Source: DATMER01 sp035556715 (GTDB lineage: Bacteria; Acidobacteriota; Thermoanaerobaculia; Multivoradales; UBA5704). From it: a DNA stretch of 64,000 nucleotides. The position numbers were made by a program, and so were the translations under genes. The notes under the pieces are model-generated. The model saw nothing but the letters and a program-made list of their open reading frames with translations, searched no databases and had not been told where the DNA came from. Within the stretch, counting starts at the first letter, position 1. Each line of letters starts with the position of its first letter. Below, piece by piece: positions 21,251-29,106 of this stretch. Location: contig DATMER010000076.1 in assembly GCA_035556715.1 (NCBI GenBank), forward strand, positions 90,701 through 154,700, given 5' to 3'.

Positions 21251-21505
21251 ATGCCCTCTTCCGACCGCCCGACACCCGAGGAGCTCCAGCGCCTGCTCGC
21301 GAAGCTCCGGCCCGAGATCGTCCGGTGCCTCCATGATCAGGGCCTCTCCGAGACGGAGGCGGCGGAGTTCGTCAAGTCGGCCTTGCGGGAGCTCGCCTAC
21401 CGCTGGAACCGGGTCGGCGACCGCGAGCGATGGCTGCTACTGAAGCTGAGCGGAGAGGCCCCCAAGCTGTCGACAACCCCCCGAAAGGAGCCCGAGGATG
21501 AGTGA
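21251..21505 (+). CDS. Mini protein resembling sigma-70 region 2
   Basis: An 84-residue protein. The stretch LRPEIVRCLHDQGLSETEAA, then EFVKSALRELAYRWNRV and DRERWLLLKL, follows the layout of sigma-70 region 2 in ECF factors (acidic helix, aromatic core-binding helix, arginine/tryptophan end). Region 4 is absent, and the protein ends in a short Pro/Glu tail. It could be a trimmed sigma factor used as a binding module, or unrelated. Its stop overlaps the start of the TPR gene by eight bases, so the two are translationally coupled. The family is my inference. Confidence 0.6.
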   Translation: MPSSDRPTPEELQRLLAKLRPEIVRCLHDQGLSETEAAEFVKSALRELAYRWNRVGDRERWLLLKLSGEAPKLSTTPRKEPEDE

Positions 21506-22667
21506 CCGCCGCCGAGCCGGCGCCTACGAAGCAGCCCTCGACCTCGGCGAGGTCGGTACCGAGGCGACTGAAATCCTCCAGGAGATCGATCATGCGGCGG
21601 CCCTCCTGGGAGAGCTCCTGGGACGGCCGGGGGCAGACCGCAGGCGCCTCGTGGAAGAGCAGCCCCGGTTCCGGGCCTTGATGCTCTGCGACCTGCTCCT
21701 GGACAGGAGCCGGGATGCCGGATTCACCGATCCGAGCGCGGCCATCGAGTTGGCCGAGCTTGCCGTCGTCGTCACCGGCCGCCTCGATACCGAGCACTAC
21801 GGCGAGGCTCTCGTAGAGGACGCTCGGGCGCGAGCCTGGGGCCACCTGGCGAATGCGTTCCGGATCGCCTCCGACCTCCACCAAGCGGAAGAGGCGCTCC
21901 GCAAGGCGGAAGAGCATCACCGGCAGGGCGGCGAGGACGCTTATATCGGAGCCGAGATCCTTAGCTTCAAGGCTTCGCTTCGCAACGCGCAAGGCCGGTA
22001 TGAGGAGGCCGCCGCCCTGATCGACCCTTCGATCAAGCTCTACCGGGAGGCCAGAGACCGCCACCGGGAGGGCAAGGCTCTCATCCAGAAAGGGACCTCC
22101 CTGAGCTACGCCGGGCGGCACGCCAGGGCAATCCAGCTCGTCCGCCAGGGTCTGGCCAAGATCGACATCTATGAGGAGCCCCGGTTGCTCGTCTTCGCCC
22201 GGCACAACCTTATCGGATACTTGAACGAGGTGGGCCGGCATGAAGAGGCGCTCCGGGCTCTGGCCGAGACTCGCGGCCTCTATCTGCAGCTCGGCGAGCG
22301 GCCCTCCCTGATTCGGCTCCGCTGGTTGGAGGGCAAGATCCTCCGGGAGCTGGGGCGGACGGACGAAGCGGAGGCCGCCTTCCGGGAGGTCCGGGATGAG
22401 CTGATCGGGCTGGGCCTGGGCTTGGATGCCGCCCTGGTCTCCCTCGAACTGGCCATGATCCTCCTGGAGCGGAGCGACACCGGCGAGCTGAAGCGGCTGG
22501 CGGCGGAGATGATCCCCGTCTTCGAGTCCAGGGACGACCATCAGAAGGCGCTCGCCGCCTTCCTCCTCTTCCAGAAGGCCGCGGAAACCGAGCAGGTCAC
22601 GCTCGGGCTCCTCCAGGAGGTGGCGTCGTCTCTCGAACAGACGCGGAGGGCGGTCGAGCGGGGGTAA
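21498..22667 (+). CDS. TPR-repeat protein, partner of the mini sigma-like protein
   Basis: A 389-residue all-helical protein with about seven tetratricopeptide-like repeats over residues 80-360, for example ALVEDARARAWGHLANAFRI and LHQAEEALRKAEEHH. No signal peptide or catalytic domain is visible, so it should be a cytosolic protein-binding scaffold. GGAG precedes the ATG, which lies within the end of the upstream gene. The last 30 codons contain AAETEQVTLGLLQEVA; a diverged copy of the bases encoding AETEQVT recurs at 23472-23495 on the far side of the repeat array. Confidence 0.85.
   Translation: MSDRRRAGAYEAALDLGEVGTEATEILQEIDHAAALLGELLGRPGADRRRLVEEQPRFRALMLCDLLLDRSRDAGFTDPSAAIELAELAVVVTGRLDTEHYGEALVEDARARAWGHLANAFRIASDLHQAEEALRKAEEHHRQGGEDAYIGAEILSFKASLRNAQGRYEEAAALIDPSIKLYREARDRHREGKALIQKGTSLSYAGRHARAIQLVRQGLAKIDIYEEPRLLVFARHNLIGYLNEVGRHEEALRALAETRGLYLQLGERPSLIRLRWLEGKILRELGRTDEAEAAFREVRDELIGLGLGLDAALVSLELAMILLERSDTGELKRLAAEMIPVFESRDDHQKALAAFLLFQKAAETEQVTLGLLQEVASSLEQTRRAVERG
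22581..22604 (+). repeat. 24-bp direct repeat flanking the array, left copy
   Basis: Lies in the TPR gene 3' end. It matches 23472-23495 with three differences in 24 (shared core CCGAGCAGGTCACG). Confidence 0.7.
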
Positions 22668-22681
22668 AGGCGATCTGCCGC

Positions 22682-23470
22682 GGAAAATGAGCCATCGGCG
22701 GCTGGCGAAACCTTTCAGGGCCTCGCCAAAACCCATCGGCGGCTCGCCAAACTCATTGGAGTCTCGCCCAAACTCATCGGAGCCTCGCCGTAAGCTATCG
22801 GAGCTCGCCGAAACTCATCGGGGCCTTCCCGAAACCTATCGGCGGCTCGCCGAAGCTCATCGGCCTCTCCCCTCAAGCTATCGGCGGCTCGCCAAAACCC
22901 ATCGGCAGCCGGCAAAACGTATCCGGGTCTCGCCGAAACCCATCGGCGCCTTGCCGAAACCCATTGGCGTGTCCCCGAAAGCCATCGGCGCCCCCCGAAG
23001 CATTTCGCCGGCTTCCCGAAACCCATCGGCGCCTCGCTGAAACCCATCGGCGGCTGGCCATAACGTATCGGCGCCTGCCCGAAACCCGTCCGCGGCTTCC
23101 CACAACCTGTCGGAGCCTTGCCGAAACCTATCCGGGCTTGCCAAAGCCTGTCGGCGGCTGTCCTTTGTCTATCGGCGACCCGCCGATAGGTTTCGGCAAC
23201 ACTCCGATAGCTTTCGGCAACACGCCGATGGCTTTCGGCGAGACGCCGACAGGCTTCGGGACACGGCAATGGCTTTCGGTGAGACGCCGACAGGTTTCAG
23301 AGACACGCCAATGCGTTGTGGGCAAGCGCCGACAGGTTTCGGCAACACGCCGAAACGGCTCGGCAGCCGGCAATGGAGTTTGCCGGAAGGGAAAAGCGTT
23401 GCGGCGAGAGGGCAAAGTCTTGCGGCAAGGCGGGAAAGTCCTTCGGGAGAGACGGCAAAGCCTTGAGGCC
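22682..23470. repeat. Array of about 37 self-complementary 20-21 nt repeats with an orientation switch
   Basis: Tandem imperfect units of 20 or 21 bases fill this gap. In the first 490 bases the unit is close to ATCGGCGGCTCGCCGAAACCC. Its core TCGGCG-GCT-CGCCGA is itself a small hairpin, and the spacer reads AAACCCAT. From about 23180 the spacer reads as the reverse complement (ATGGCTTT, ATAGGTTT), so the second part is the inverted form, TTTCGGCGAGACGCCGATGG. Units decay toward 23400-23470. Unit lengths mix 20 and 21, which breaks every reading frame. I see no spacers of unique sequence, so it is not a CRISPR array. Confidence 0.9.
23169..23189. repeat. Palindrome at the turning point of the array
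   Basis: CTATCGGCG, ACC, CGCCGATAG: a perfect nine-base inverted repeat exactly where unit orientation flips. Confidence 0.8.
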
Positions 23471-23471
23471 C

Positions 23472-23495
23472 GCGGAGGCCGAGCAGGTCACGTTC
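23472..23495 (+). repeat. 24-bp direct repeat flanking the array, right copy
   Basis: Partner of 22581-22604. It lies immediately after the last decayed unit and resembles the coding end of the TPR gene, as if a second copy of that gene end once stood here. Confidence 0.65.
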
Positions 23496-23582
23496 GTGAC
23501 CTGGAGCAGAATCTTTAAAAATGCAATAATGCAAAGATCCGGAGCTGCAGAATCGCCTGCAGCTTCTATCCAGGAGACGATA

Positions 23583-24371
23583 ATGTCGATCGGTTCTCAG
23601 ACACTGCGCCGTCTCGTTATGATCTTCATCATTGCGGGCACATGCCTGCTCGCGGCTCACCCCGCGTCGGCCCTCTGGGCTACGCACACTTACTGGTACT
23701 CGGACGCTACGCACTCTACATTGGTGGGAGAGGAGTACAACAATGGGTGTACCGGCGAGGTCTGGGGGTGGGGTGTGGTTACACAGTACAACACGTCTAC
23801 GAGGACGGATTGCGGCCCCCCTTCTGGGTGTCCGATCCTGATTGACCTCGAGAACGACGGGATCCGTTTGACAGGCCTCGCCGATCCCGTGTGGTTCGAC
23901 ATCGATGCAGATGGCGGCGCGGATCTCATATCCTGGACCGACCGGAGCGAGGGAATCCTGGCGCTTGATCGCAACGGGAACGGCACGATCGACGATGGGG
24001 GTGAGCTGTTCGGCAATGCCACCCTTCTCGCTGATGGCACGCGCGCCTCGAACGGCTACCTGGCTCTGGCCGAGCTCGACTCCTGGGCTTTTGGCGGCAA
24101 CGGCGACGAATTCATCGATTCCGCCGATGCGATATTCGGCTCGCTACGGATGTGGACCGACCGCGACCACGATGGGATCTCCCAACCCGAGGAGCTGCAG
24201 ACGCTTGCCGAGACGAGCATCCGGCGGATCGAGGTCAATTATCGGAGGAGCCACCGCACGGACCGCCATGGCAACGAATTCAGGTTCTTTGGCAGGGCCT
24301 GGAAAGCAGGCAACAACGGTGTCGTGCATCCGCTGTTGACGTGGGATGTCTTCTTCCTCGTCGAACCCTGA
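23583..24371 (+). CDS. Secreted calcium-binding-type protein with EF-hand-like loops
   Basis: A 262-residue exported protein. A signal peptide runs over residues 1-31 (RRLVMIFIIAGTCLLAAHP, then ASA). The mature part begins with an aromatic-rich segment and then a region with Asp/Asn loops: DLENDGIRLTG, WFDIDADGGADLISWTD, LDRNGNGTIDDGGELFG (a full EF-hand-like loop) and WTDRDHDGISQPEEL (another). The arrangement is shared with secreted proteins that carry RTX or dockerin-type calcium sites. AGGAG lies six bases before this ATG; the frame is open further upstream into the repeat array, which is not coding. Its function beyond calcium binding is unknown. Confidence 0.82.
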   Translation: MSIGSQTLRRLVMIFIIAGTCLLAAHPASALWATHTYWYSDATHSTLVGEEYNNGCTGEVWGWGVVTQYNTSTRTDCGPPSGCPILIDLENDGIRLTGLADPVWFDIDADGGADLISWTDRSEGILALDRNGNGTIDDGGELFGNATLLADGTRASNGYLALAELDSWAFGGNGDEFIDSADAIFGSLRMWTDRDHDGISQPEELQTLAETSIRRIEVNYRRSHRTDRHGNEFRFFGRAWKAGNNGVVHPLLTWDVFFLVEP

Positions 24372-24456
24372 CCCGTGAATGGGGGCACCGATAAAAAAGA
24401 GGACGGTCAGAGCTCGGTGCCTCCTCCACCCCCCTAACCACCTCTCATCAAGGTCA

Positions 24457-24513
24457 ACGAGCCTCTCGTTGGACCTTTCGGGCCTCGCAAAAGGTTCAAC
24501 GAGAGGCTCGTTT
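24457..24513. terminator. Long bidirectional terminator-type hairpin
   Basis: Two 23-base arms (AACGAGCCTCTCGTTGGACC plus TTT, and their complement with one mismatch) around an 11-base loop, set between the convergent secreted-protein and SDR genes. A short T-run follows on the plus strand. Confidence 0.75.
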
Positions 24514-24545
24514 GCCGACCTCAATCCCCAGGCGTGTACCCTGGC

Positions 24546-25595
24546 TCAGCGGAGCGGTTCGCGCAGCTTCTTGAGCGCCAGCTCTTCTCGTAAAGCGGGC
24601 CGCGTCGCGAGCGCCAGGGTCAGGCCGAGCAGCGAGAGCACCACGATGGCCATGCCGGGGCTGAGCGCGGCCCTCGTGTAGGCGCTCGTGCGCATCACGT
24701 GGCCTTCATAGTCCCCGCGCTCCCGGCCGCTGCCGCGCATCGGGCTGTAGAGCGCGTCCGGACGGTCGAGCGCGGCCAGCTCGTCCGACCGCTGCTGCTC
24801 GAACATCGCGGCTTCCATGTAGCGGTCGGTCAGCCGCGGCGCCGTCTTCCCCATTGCGGTCATCATGCGGCCGCCGCCGCCCACCACCACGTCGCGCACC
24901 GGCTTTTCCGCGCAGGTCAGGATCGCGTGCGCCACCTCTTCCGGCGCGTAGACCGGCGGCGGCAGCTTCGGCTCCTCGTCCAGGTAGCTCCGGGCGTGCT
25001 CCGGGAACGGCGTGTCGATCGCCGCCGGCTTGACCAGGCTCACCGAGACCGGCGCCCCCTCCTCTTCCAGCTCCATGCGCAGGGCATCCGTGAACCCCTT
25101 CACCGCGTGCTTGCTCGCCGAGTAGTGGCCCTGGAGCGGCACCGCCAGGTCGGAGACGATGCTGCCGAGGTTGATCAGCGCCCCGCCCCGCTCCCGGAGG
25201 TGCGGAACCGCGACGAGCGTGCCGTTCACCACGCCCCAGTAGTTGGTCTCGAAAAGACGGCGCGCGTCGTCCACCGGGATCTCCAGGATCCGGCCGTAGA
25301 TCGAGACGCCGGCGTTGTTGACCCAGGTGTCGATCCCCCCGAACTCCCGGATGGCGGTGTCCGCCACCTGCCGGAGAGCCTGCGGATCGGCCACGTCGGC
25401 CACCACATGGACCGCCTGCCCGCCCTTGGCGCGGATCTCGTCCACGGCGCGGCTCAGACCCTCTTCGTCCCGGGACGCGAGCACCACCTTCGCCCCCCGC
25501 TCCGCCGCCATCTTCGCCGTCGTCAGACCGATGCCGCTCGACGCGCCCGTGATCACCAGGACCTGATCGGATAGATTTTTCAACTGTACTGCCAT
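24546..25595 (-). CDS. SDR family oxidoreductase with C-terminal membrane helix
   Basis: A 349-residue classical short-chain dehydrogenase. VITGASSGIGLTTAKMAAER is the nucleotide-binding site, NNAGVSIYG the central motif, and the catalytic Ser is followed by YSASKHAVKG. After the 250-residue core an extra tail ends in a hydrophobic helix (MAIVVLSLLGLTLALA, near residue 325) and a basic end, so the enzyme is probably membrane-tethered. GAGG at seven bases supports the ATG at 25595. The substrate is unknown. It is divergent from the large secreted protein; the 211-base gap should hold both promoters, though I see no clear boxes. Confidence 0.9.
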   Translation of the reverse strand: MAVQLKNLSDQVLVITGASSGIGLTTAKMAAERGAKVVLASRDEEGLSRAVDEIRAKGGQAVHVVADVADPQALRQVADTAIREFGGIDTWVNNAGVSIYGRILEIPVDDARRLFETNYWGVVNGTLVAVPHLRERGGALINLGSIVSDLAVPLQGHYSASKHAVKGFTDALRMELEEEGAPVSVSLVKPAAIDTPFPEHARSYLDEEPKLPPPVYAPEEVAHAILTCAEKPVRDVVVGGGGRMMTAMGKTAPRLTDRYMEAAMFEQQRSDELAALDRPDALYSPMRGSGRERGDYEGHVMRTSAYTRAALSPGMAIVVLSLLGLTLALATRPALREELALKKLREPLR

Positions 25596-25806
25596 CGTTA
25601 CACCTCGAACTTCTCTTGGATTGACTGGGAAAGGCCCTCCCGGGCCACGGTTCCACCGATCTATCGATGCAAGGCCGTCGCCATCCGGATTAGGCACAAA
25701 GAATGCATATTTGCCCCTCGCCAGGTCTCAGTAGGCAGCGATAAAGTCAATGAACAGTGAAACATTCTGAATTGGCAATTCTCCTTTGCTAGGAGGGGCT
25801 ATCCCC

Positions 25807-28800
25807 ATGCGCAGACTCCTCGCGACCTTCGTAATCCTCGCCGGCCTTCTTCTTCCCATGGGCCTCCAGGCCGCCTCCCCCGCCTCCGGCACGTTGTCGC
25901 AAGCCAATCCGGTCGTGAGCTGGACGGGCGGTCCGCTCGTGCCCACGGCGGCGGGATGCGCCGGCCCCGAGGACCCCACGTGCGACCACTTCAAGCTCAC
26001 CATCGTGCCTCCGGCCGTGGGTTTCACGGTCAAGATCACCCTGACGCCGATCGATGACTGGGACCTGAATGTCTTCGATCCCGGCGGGTCCGGGGAGGGC
26101 AGCTCGGGCAACCCGCCGGGGATCGCGGAGATCGTGGTGCTCTCGAACCCGGTCGCGGGCGTCCACACGGTGAGCGGCGCACCCTTCGCGATTGGAGCGC
26201 CCTACAGCGCGACCGCGGCCCTGGAGCTCGGGGCCCCGCCGCCTCCTCCACCCCCGCCCGGCACCCAGCCGGTGAAAATGTTTCAATACGAGGCCCCGGC
26301 AGGCATCGGCAACAGCGCGGGCGAGCCCTCGATCGGCGTGGGCCGGCTCGGCGCGGAGCACATCCCGAACGCAGCCATGTACATCGCGGGCCTCGAGGTG
26401 CTGCGGGTGACCCGCGACGAGTGCCTGTCGAGCAGCCGCCAGGAGACCGACGAGTGGGTCGACAAGACCGCTCCGAACAACGGGCTCACCACCCTGGACC
26501 CGATCCTGTTCACCGACTTCCGCACCGGCCGGACCTTCGCCTCGCAGCTCGGCCCCAAGTGCAGCCTGATGGCGTTCTCGGATGACGACGGCGAGAGCTG
26601 GCTCCCGAGCCAGGGGTGCGGCATCAACGCGGGCGTGGACCACCAGTCGGTCGGCGGCGGACCGTTCCCGGCGAGCGATCCGGTCGGCGGCATCGGCTAT
26701 CCCAACGCGGTCTACTACTGCTCGCAGGACGCGGCCATCGCCCAGTGCGCGCTGAGCCGCGACGGCGGCCTCACCTTCGGCCCGGCCATCCCGATCTACA
26801 ACATCACGCAGTGCGGCGGCCTCCACGGCCACGTCAAGGTGGCGCCGGATGGCACGGCCTACGTCCCCAACAAGAACTGCCTGGGGCTCCAGGGTGTGGC
26901 GGTCTCCACGGACACGGGCACGACCTGGACCGTGCGCACCGTGCCGGGCAGCGCCTCGGGCGAGACCGACCCACACATGGACATCGGGCCGGACAATAAA
27001 GTTTATTTCGCGTTCTCGGCCGGCTCCACCTACGTCGCGGTCTCCACGAACCAGGGGCAGAACTGGAGCCCGCCCATCAATCTCGGAGCGGCTTTCGGCA
27101 TCGCCAACAGCGTGTTCCCCGAGGTCGTGGCCGGAGACAACGGCCGCGCCGCCGTGGCCTTCCTCGGCACCACGGGCACCGGCCCGGTCTATGGCACGGA
27201 CACGACCCTGGATGTGGAGTGGCACCTCTACGTGGCTACCACTTATGACGGCGGTCTGACCTGGACGACGGTCAACGCCACGCCGAACGACCCGGTGCAA
27301 CGCGGCGCCATCTGCACGCAGGGCACGACCTGCACGAGCGGCCGCAACCTTCTGGATTTCAACGACATCACGATCGACGACGAGGGCCGGGTCCTGGTCG
27401 CCTGGGCGGATGGCTGCGTGGGCGCGTGCGTGGGCGGCGGCCCCCAGAGCGGCACGGAGCTGGCCCGCATCTCGGGCCAGGTCGGCGGCAAGCGGCTCCT
27501 TACCGCCTTCGACAACCATGTTCCCGGCAAGGTCGGCGTCGAGGCCACCGAGATCGGCGGCGACGTGGTGATCACCTGGTTCGAGGCCGACGACTACGGC
27601 ACTCCGGTCACCGGCTACGTGATCGAGCGCTCCGCGGATGGGACCAACTTCATCCAGGTGGACACGGTATCGGCCGCGACGTTCCGCTACGTCGACTCTC
27701 CGCCTCCGGGTCCGGGCTACCTCTACCGGGTGCGCGCGGTCAGCGCCGCGGGCCAGGGGGCCATGTGCCCGGCGGTGCCCGTGGGCGATCCGCCGGTCGT
27801 CACTCCGGAGGACCCCTGCCAAGCGCCCGGCGTCCAGGTGTCGACCGATCCGGCCGGGGACCAGACGGGCGCTCCCGCCAACGGAGGCCTGGACCTCGAA
27901 GCGGCTTTCGTCGCCGAGCCCTGGGATCCGGCGGAGCCGAACGACGACGACCTCGAGTTCCGCATCCGGCTCCACAACAGCCTGGACCCGCTGCCCCCGC
28001 CCAACGGATTCTGGTACGTGTACTTCACCTACCGCGGGGTCAACTACTACGTGGCCATGACCACCGGGAACACACCGCTGCCGGAGTTCGAGTACGGCCG
28101 CGTCGACCCCGATCCGGTGACCTCGATCAACCAGCAGACCACGCTCGGGACGACCACCGGCAGCGTGAGCGGCGACACCATCCTCATCCTCCTCTCCCGC
28201 AGCCTGCTGACCGAGCCGGTGACGATCGGCGGCGCGGACCAGCCGGCGCCGGTCGCGGGAGACCTCCTCACCACGGTCAAGGGCGAGACCCGCCTGCTGA
28301 TCGGCGGCGGGGGCACGGGGCTGATCACGGTGATCGACGACTCGTCGTCGAGCGATTACGAGATCCGTACCAACGAAGCCTGCGCTCCGAACGGCGCGCC
28401 CACGGCGAGGCTGTCTGCCACGCCGCTGGCCGGGCTCGCTCCGCTGGAGGTGGACTTCGACGCCTCGGACTCGACCGATCCGGACGCGGGGGACTCGATT
28501 GACGAGTACACCTTCGACTTCGGCGACGGCACCGCTCCGGTGACCCAGGCCTCGCCCCTCGTCACGCACACCTACACCACGGCCGGCAACTACCACGCCT
28601 CCGTGACGGTGAAGGACTCGCGCGGTACGGAGAGCACCAACACCGCCAACGTGGTCATCCAGGTGATGCCGGCGGGCGACTACTACACGGTGCGGCCCTG
28701 CCGGCTGCTCGACACGCGAAACGGCGGGACCCCGGCCCAGTCCGGCGCGGACCAGGATCTCGACGTCGACGCCGTGACTCCGTGCGGCGTCTCACCGCTG

Positions 28801-29052
28801 GCCACCGCCGTGGCGATCAACGTCACGGTGGTCCAGCCGAGCGGCCAGGGCCACCTGATCGCCTATCCGGGGGACATGATGCAGCCGCCGGCAACGAGCA
28901 CGATCAACTTCCCTGCCGGCAGGACCCGCAGCAACAACGCGCTGCTGGCGCTGTCGAGCGACGGCAGGATCAAGCTCCGCCCGTTCATATCGGGCGGAGG
29001 CTCGGTTCACGTGATCGTGGACGTGCTGGGGTTCTTCATCGAGGATCCGTAA
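25807..29052 (+). CDS. Large secreted BNR-propeller/FN3/PKD protein
   Basis: A 1081-residue exported protein. Signal peptide 1-27; N-terminal beta domain about 30-150 with a Pro-rich linker; sialidase-like propeller about 168-560 with Asp-box-like repeats (SDDDGESWLPS, STDTGTTWTV, STNQGQNWSPP, YDGGLTWTT); fibronectin type III about 568-651; a further beta-sandwich 664-855; PKD 861-955 (FDFGDGTAPVTQ, HTYTTAGNYHASVTV); and a C-terminal domain 957-1081 opening YYTVRPCRLLDTRNGG. That last domain recurs at the end of many secreted acidobacterial proteins and may act in sorting or surface attachment. The sialidase catalytic Arg triad is not obvious, so I would not call it a sialidase. AGGAGGGG precedes the ATG. 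Confidence 0.85.
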   Translation: MRRLLATFVILAGLLLPMGLQAASPASGTLSQANPVVSWTGGPLVPTAAGCAGPEDPTCDHFKLTIVPPAVGFTVKITLTPIDDWDLNVFDPGGSGEGSSGNPPGIAEIVVLSNPVAGVHTVSGAPFAIGAPYSATAALELGAPPPPPPPPGTQPVKMFQYEAPAGIGNSAGEPSIGVGRLGAEHIPNAAMYIAGLEVLRVTRDECLSSSRQETDEWVDKTAPNNGLTTLDPILFTDFRTGRTFASQLGPKCSLMAFSDDDGESWLPSQGCGINAGVDHQSVGGGPFPASDPVGGIGYPNAVYYCSQDAAIAQCALSRDGGLTFGPAIPIYNITQCGGLHGHVKVAPDGTAYVPNKNCLGLQGVAVSTDTGTTWTVRTVPGSASGETDPHMDIGPDNKVYFAFSAGSTYVAVSTNQGQNWSPPINLGAAFGIANSVFPEVVAGDNGRAAVAFLGTTGTGPVYGTDTTLDVEWHLYVATTYDGGLTWTTVNATPNDPVQRGAICTQGTTCTSGRNLLDFNDITIDDEGRVLVAWADGCVGACVGGGPQSGTELARISGQVGGKRLLTAFDNHVPGKVGVEATEIGGDVVITWFEADDYGTPVTGYVIERSADGTNFIQVDTVSAATFRYVDSPPPGPGYLYRVRAVSAAGQGAMCPAVPVGDPPVVTPEDPCQAPGVQVSTDPAGDQTGAPANGGLDLEAAFVAEPWDPAEPNDDDLEFRIRLHNSLDPLPPPNGFWYVYFTYRGVNYYVAMTTGNTPLPEFEYGRVDPDPVTSINQQTTLGTTTGSVSGDTILILLSRSLLTEPVTIGGADQPAPVAGDLLTTVKGETRLLIGGGGTGLITVIDDSSSSDYEIRTNEACAPNGAPTARLSATPLAGLAPLEVDFDASDSTDPDAGDSIDEYTFDFGDGTAPVTQASPLVTHTYTTAGNYHASVTVKDSRGTESTNTANVVIQVMPAGDYYTVRPCRLLDTRNGGTPAQSGADQDLDVDAVTPCGVSPLATAVAINVTVVQPSGQGHLIAYPGDMMQPPATSTINFPAGRTRSNNALLALSSDGRIKLRPFISGGGSVHVIVDVLGFFIEDP

Positions 29053-29064
29053 AACCTTTCAACC

Positions 29065-29095
29065 CGCGGGGGGAGCGTCCGGCGCTCCCCCCGCG
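29065..29095. terminator. Bidirectional terminator hairpin
   Basis: CGCGGGGGGAGCG and CGCTCCCCCCGCG form a perfect 13-base-pair stem around TCCGG, between the stop codons of two convergent genes. Confidence 0.8.
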
Positions 29096-29106
29096 CGGCT
29101 TCCTGC

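Noticed and set aside
22682..23470. CRISPR array
   Set aside because: Units are contiguous at 20-21 bases with no unique spacers, no cas genes are near, and the units invert.
22715..23518. Heptad-repeat proteins read from the array (for example RRLAETHRRLAE or GFGEAPM repeats)
   Set aside because: The 21-base unit forces seven-residue repeats in any frame; mixed 20-base units break each frame and no start site fits.
25789..28596. 935-residue minus-strand frame
   Set aside because: It is a shadow of the BNR/PKD gene caused by high GC at third positions; it is Arg/Gly/Ala-rich with no domain.
25807..29052. Calling the BNR protein an active sialidase
   Set aside because: Asp-box-like repeats are present, but I could not identify the catalytic Arg triad, Tyr/Glu pair or FRIP motif.
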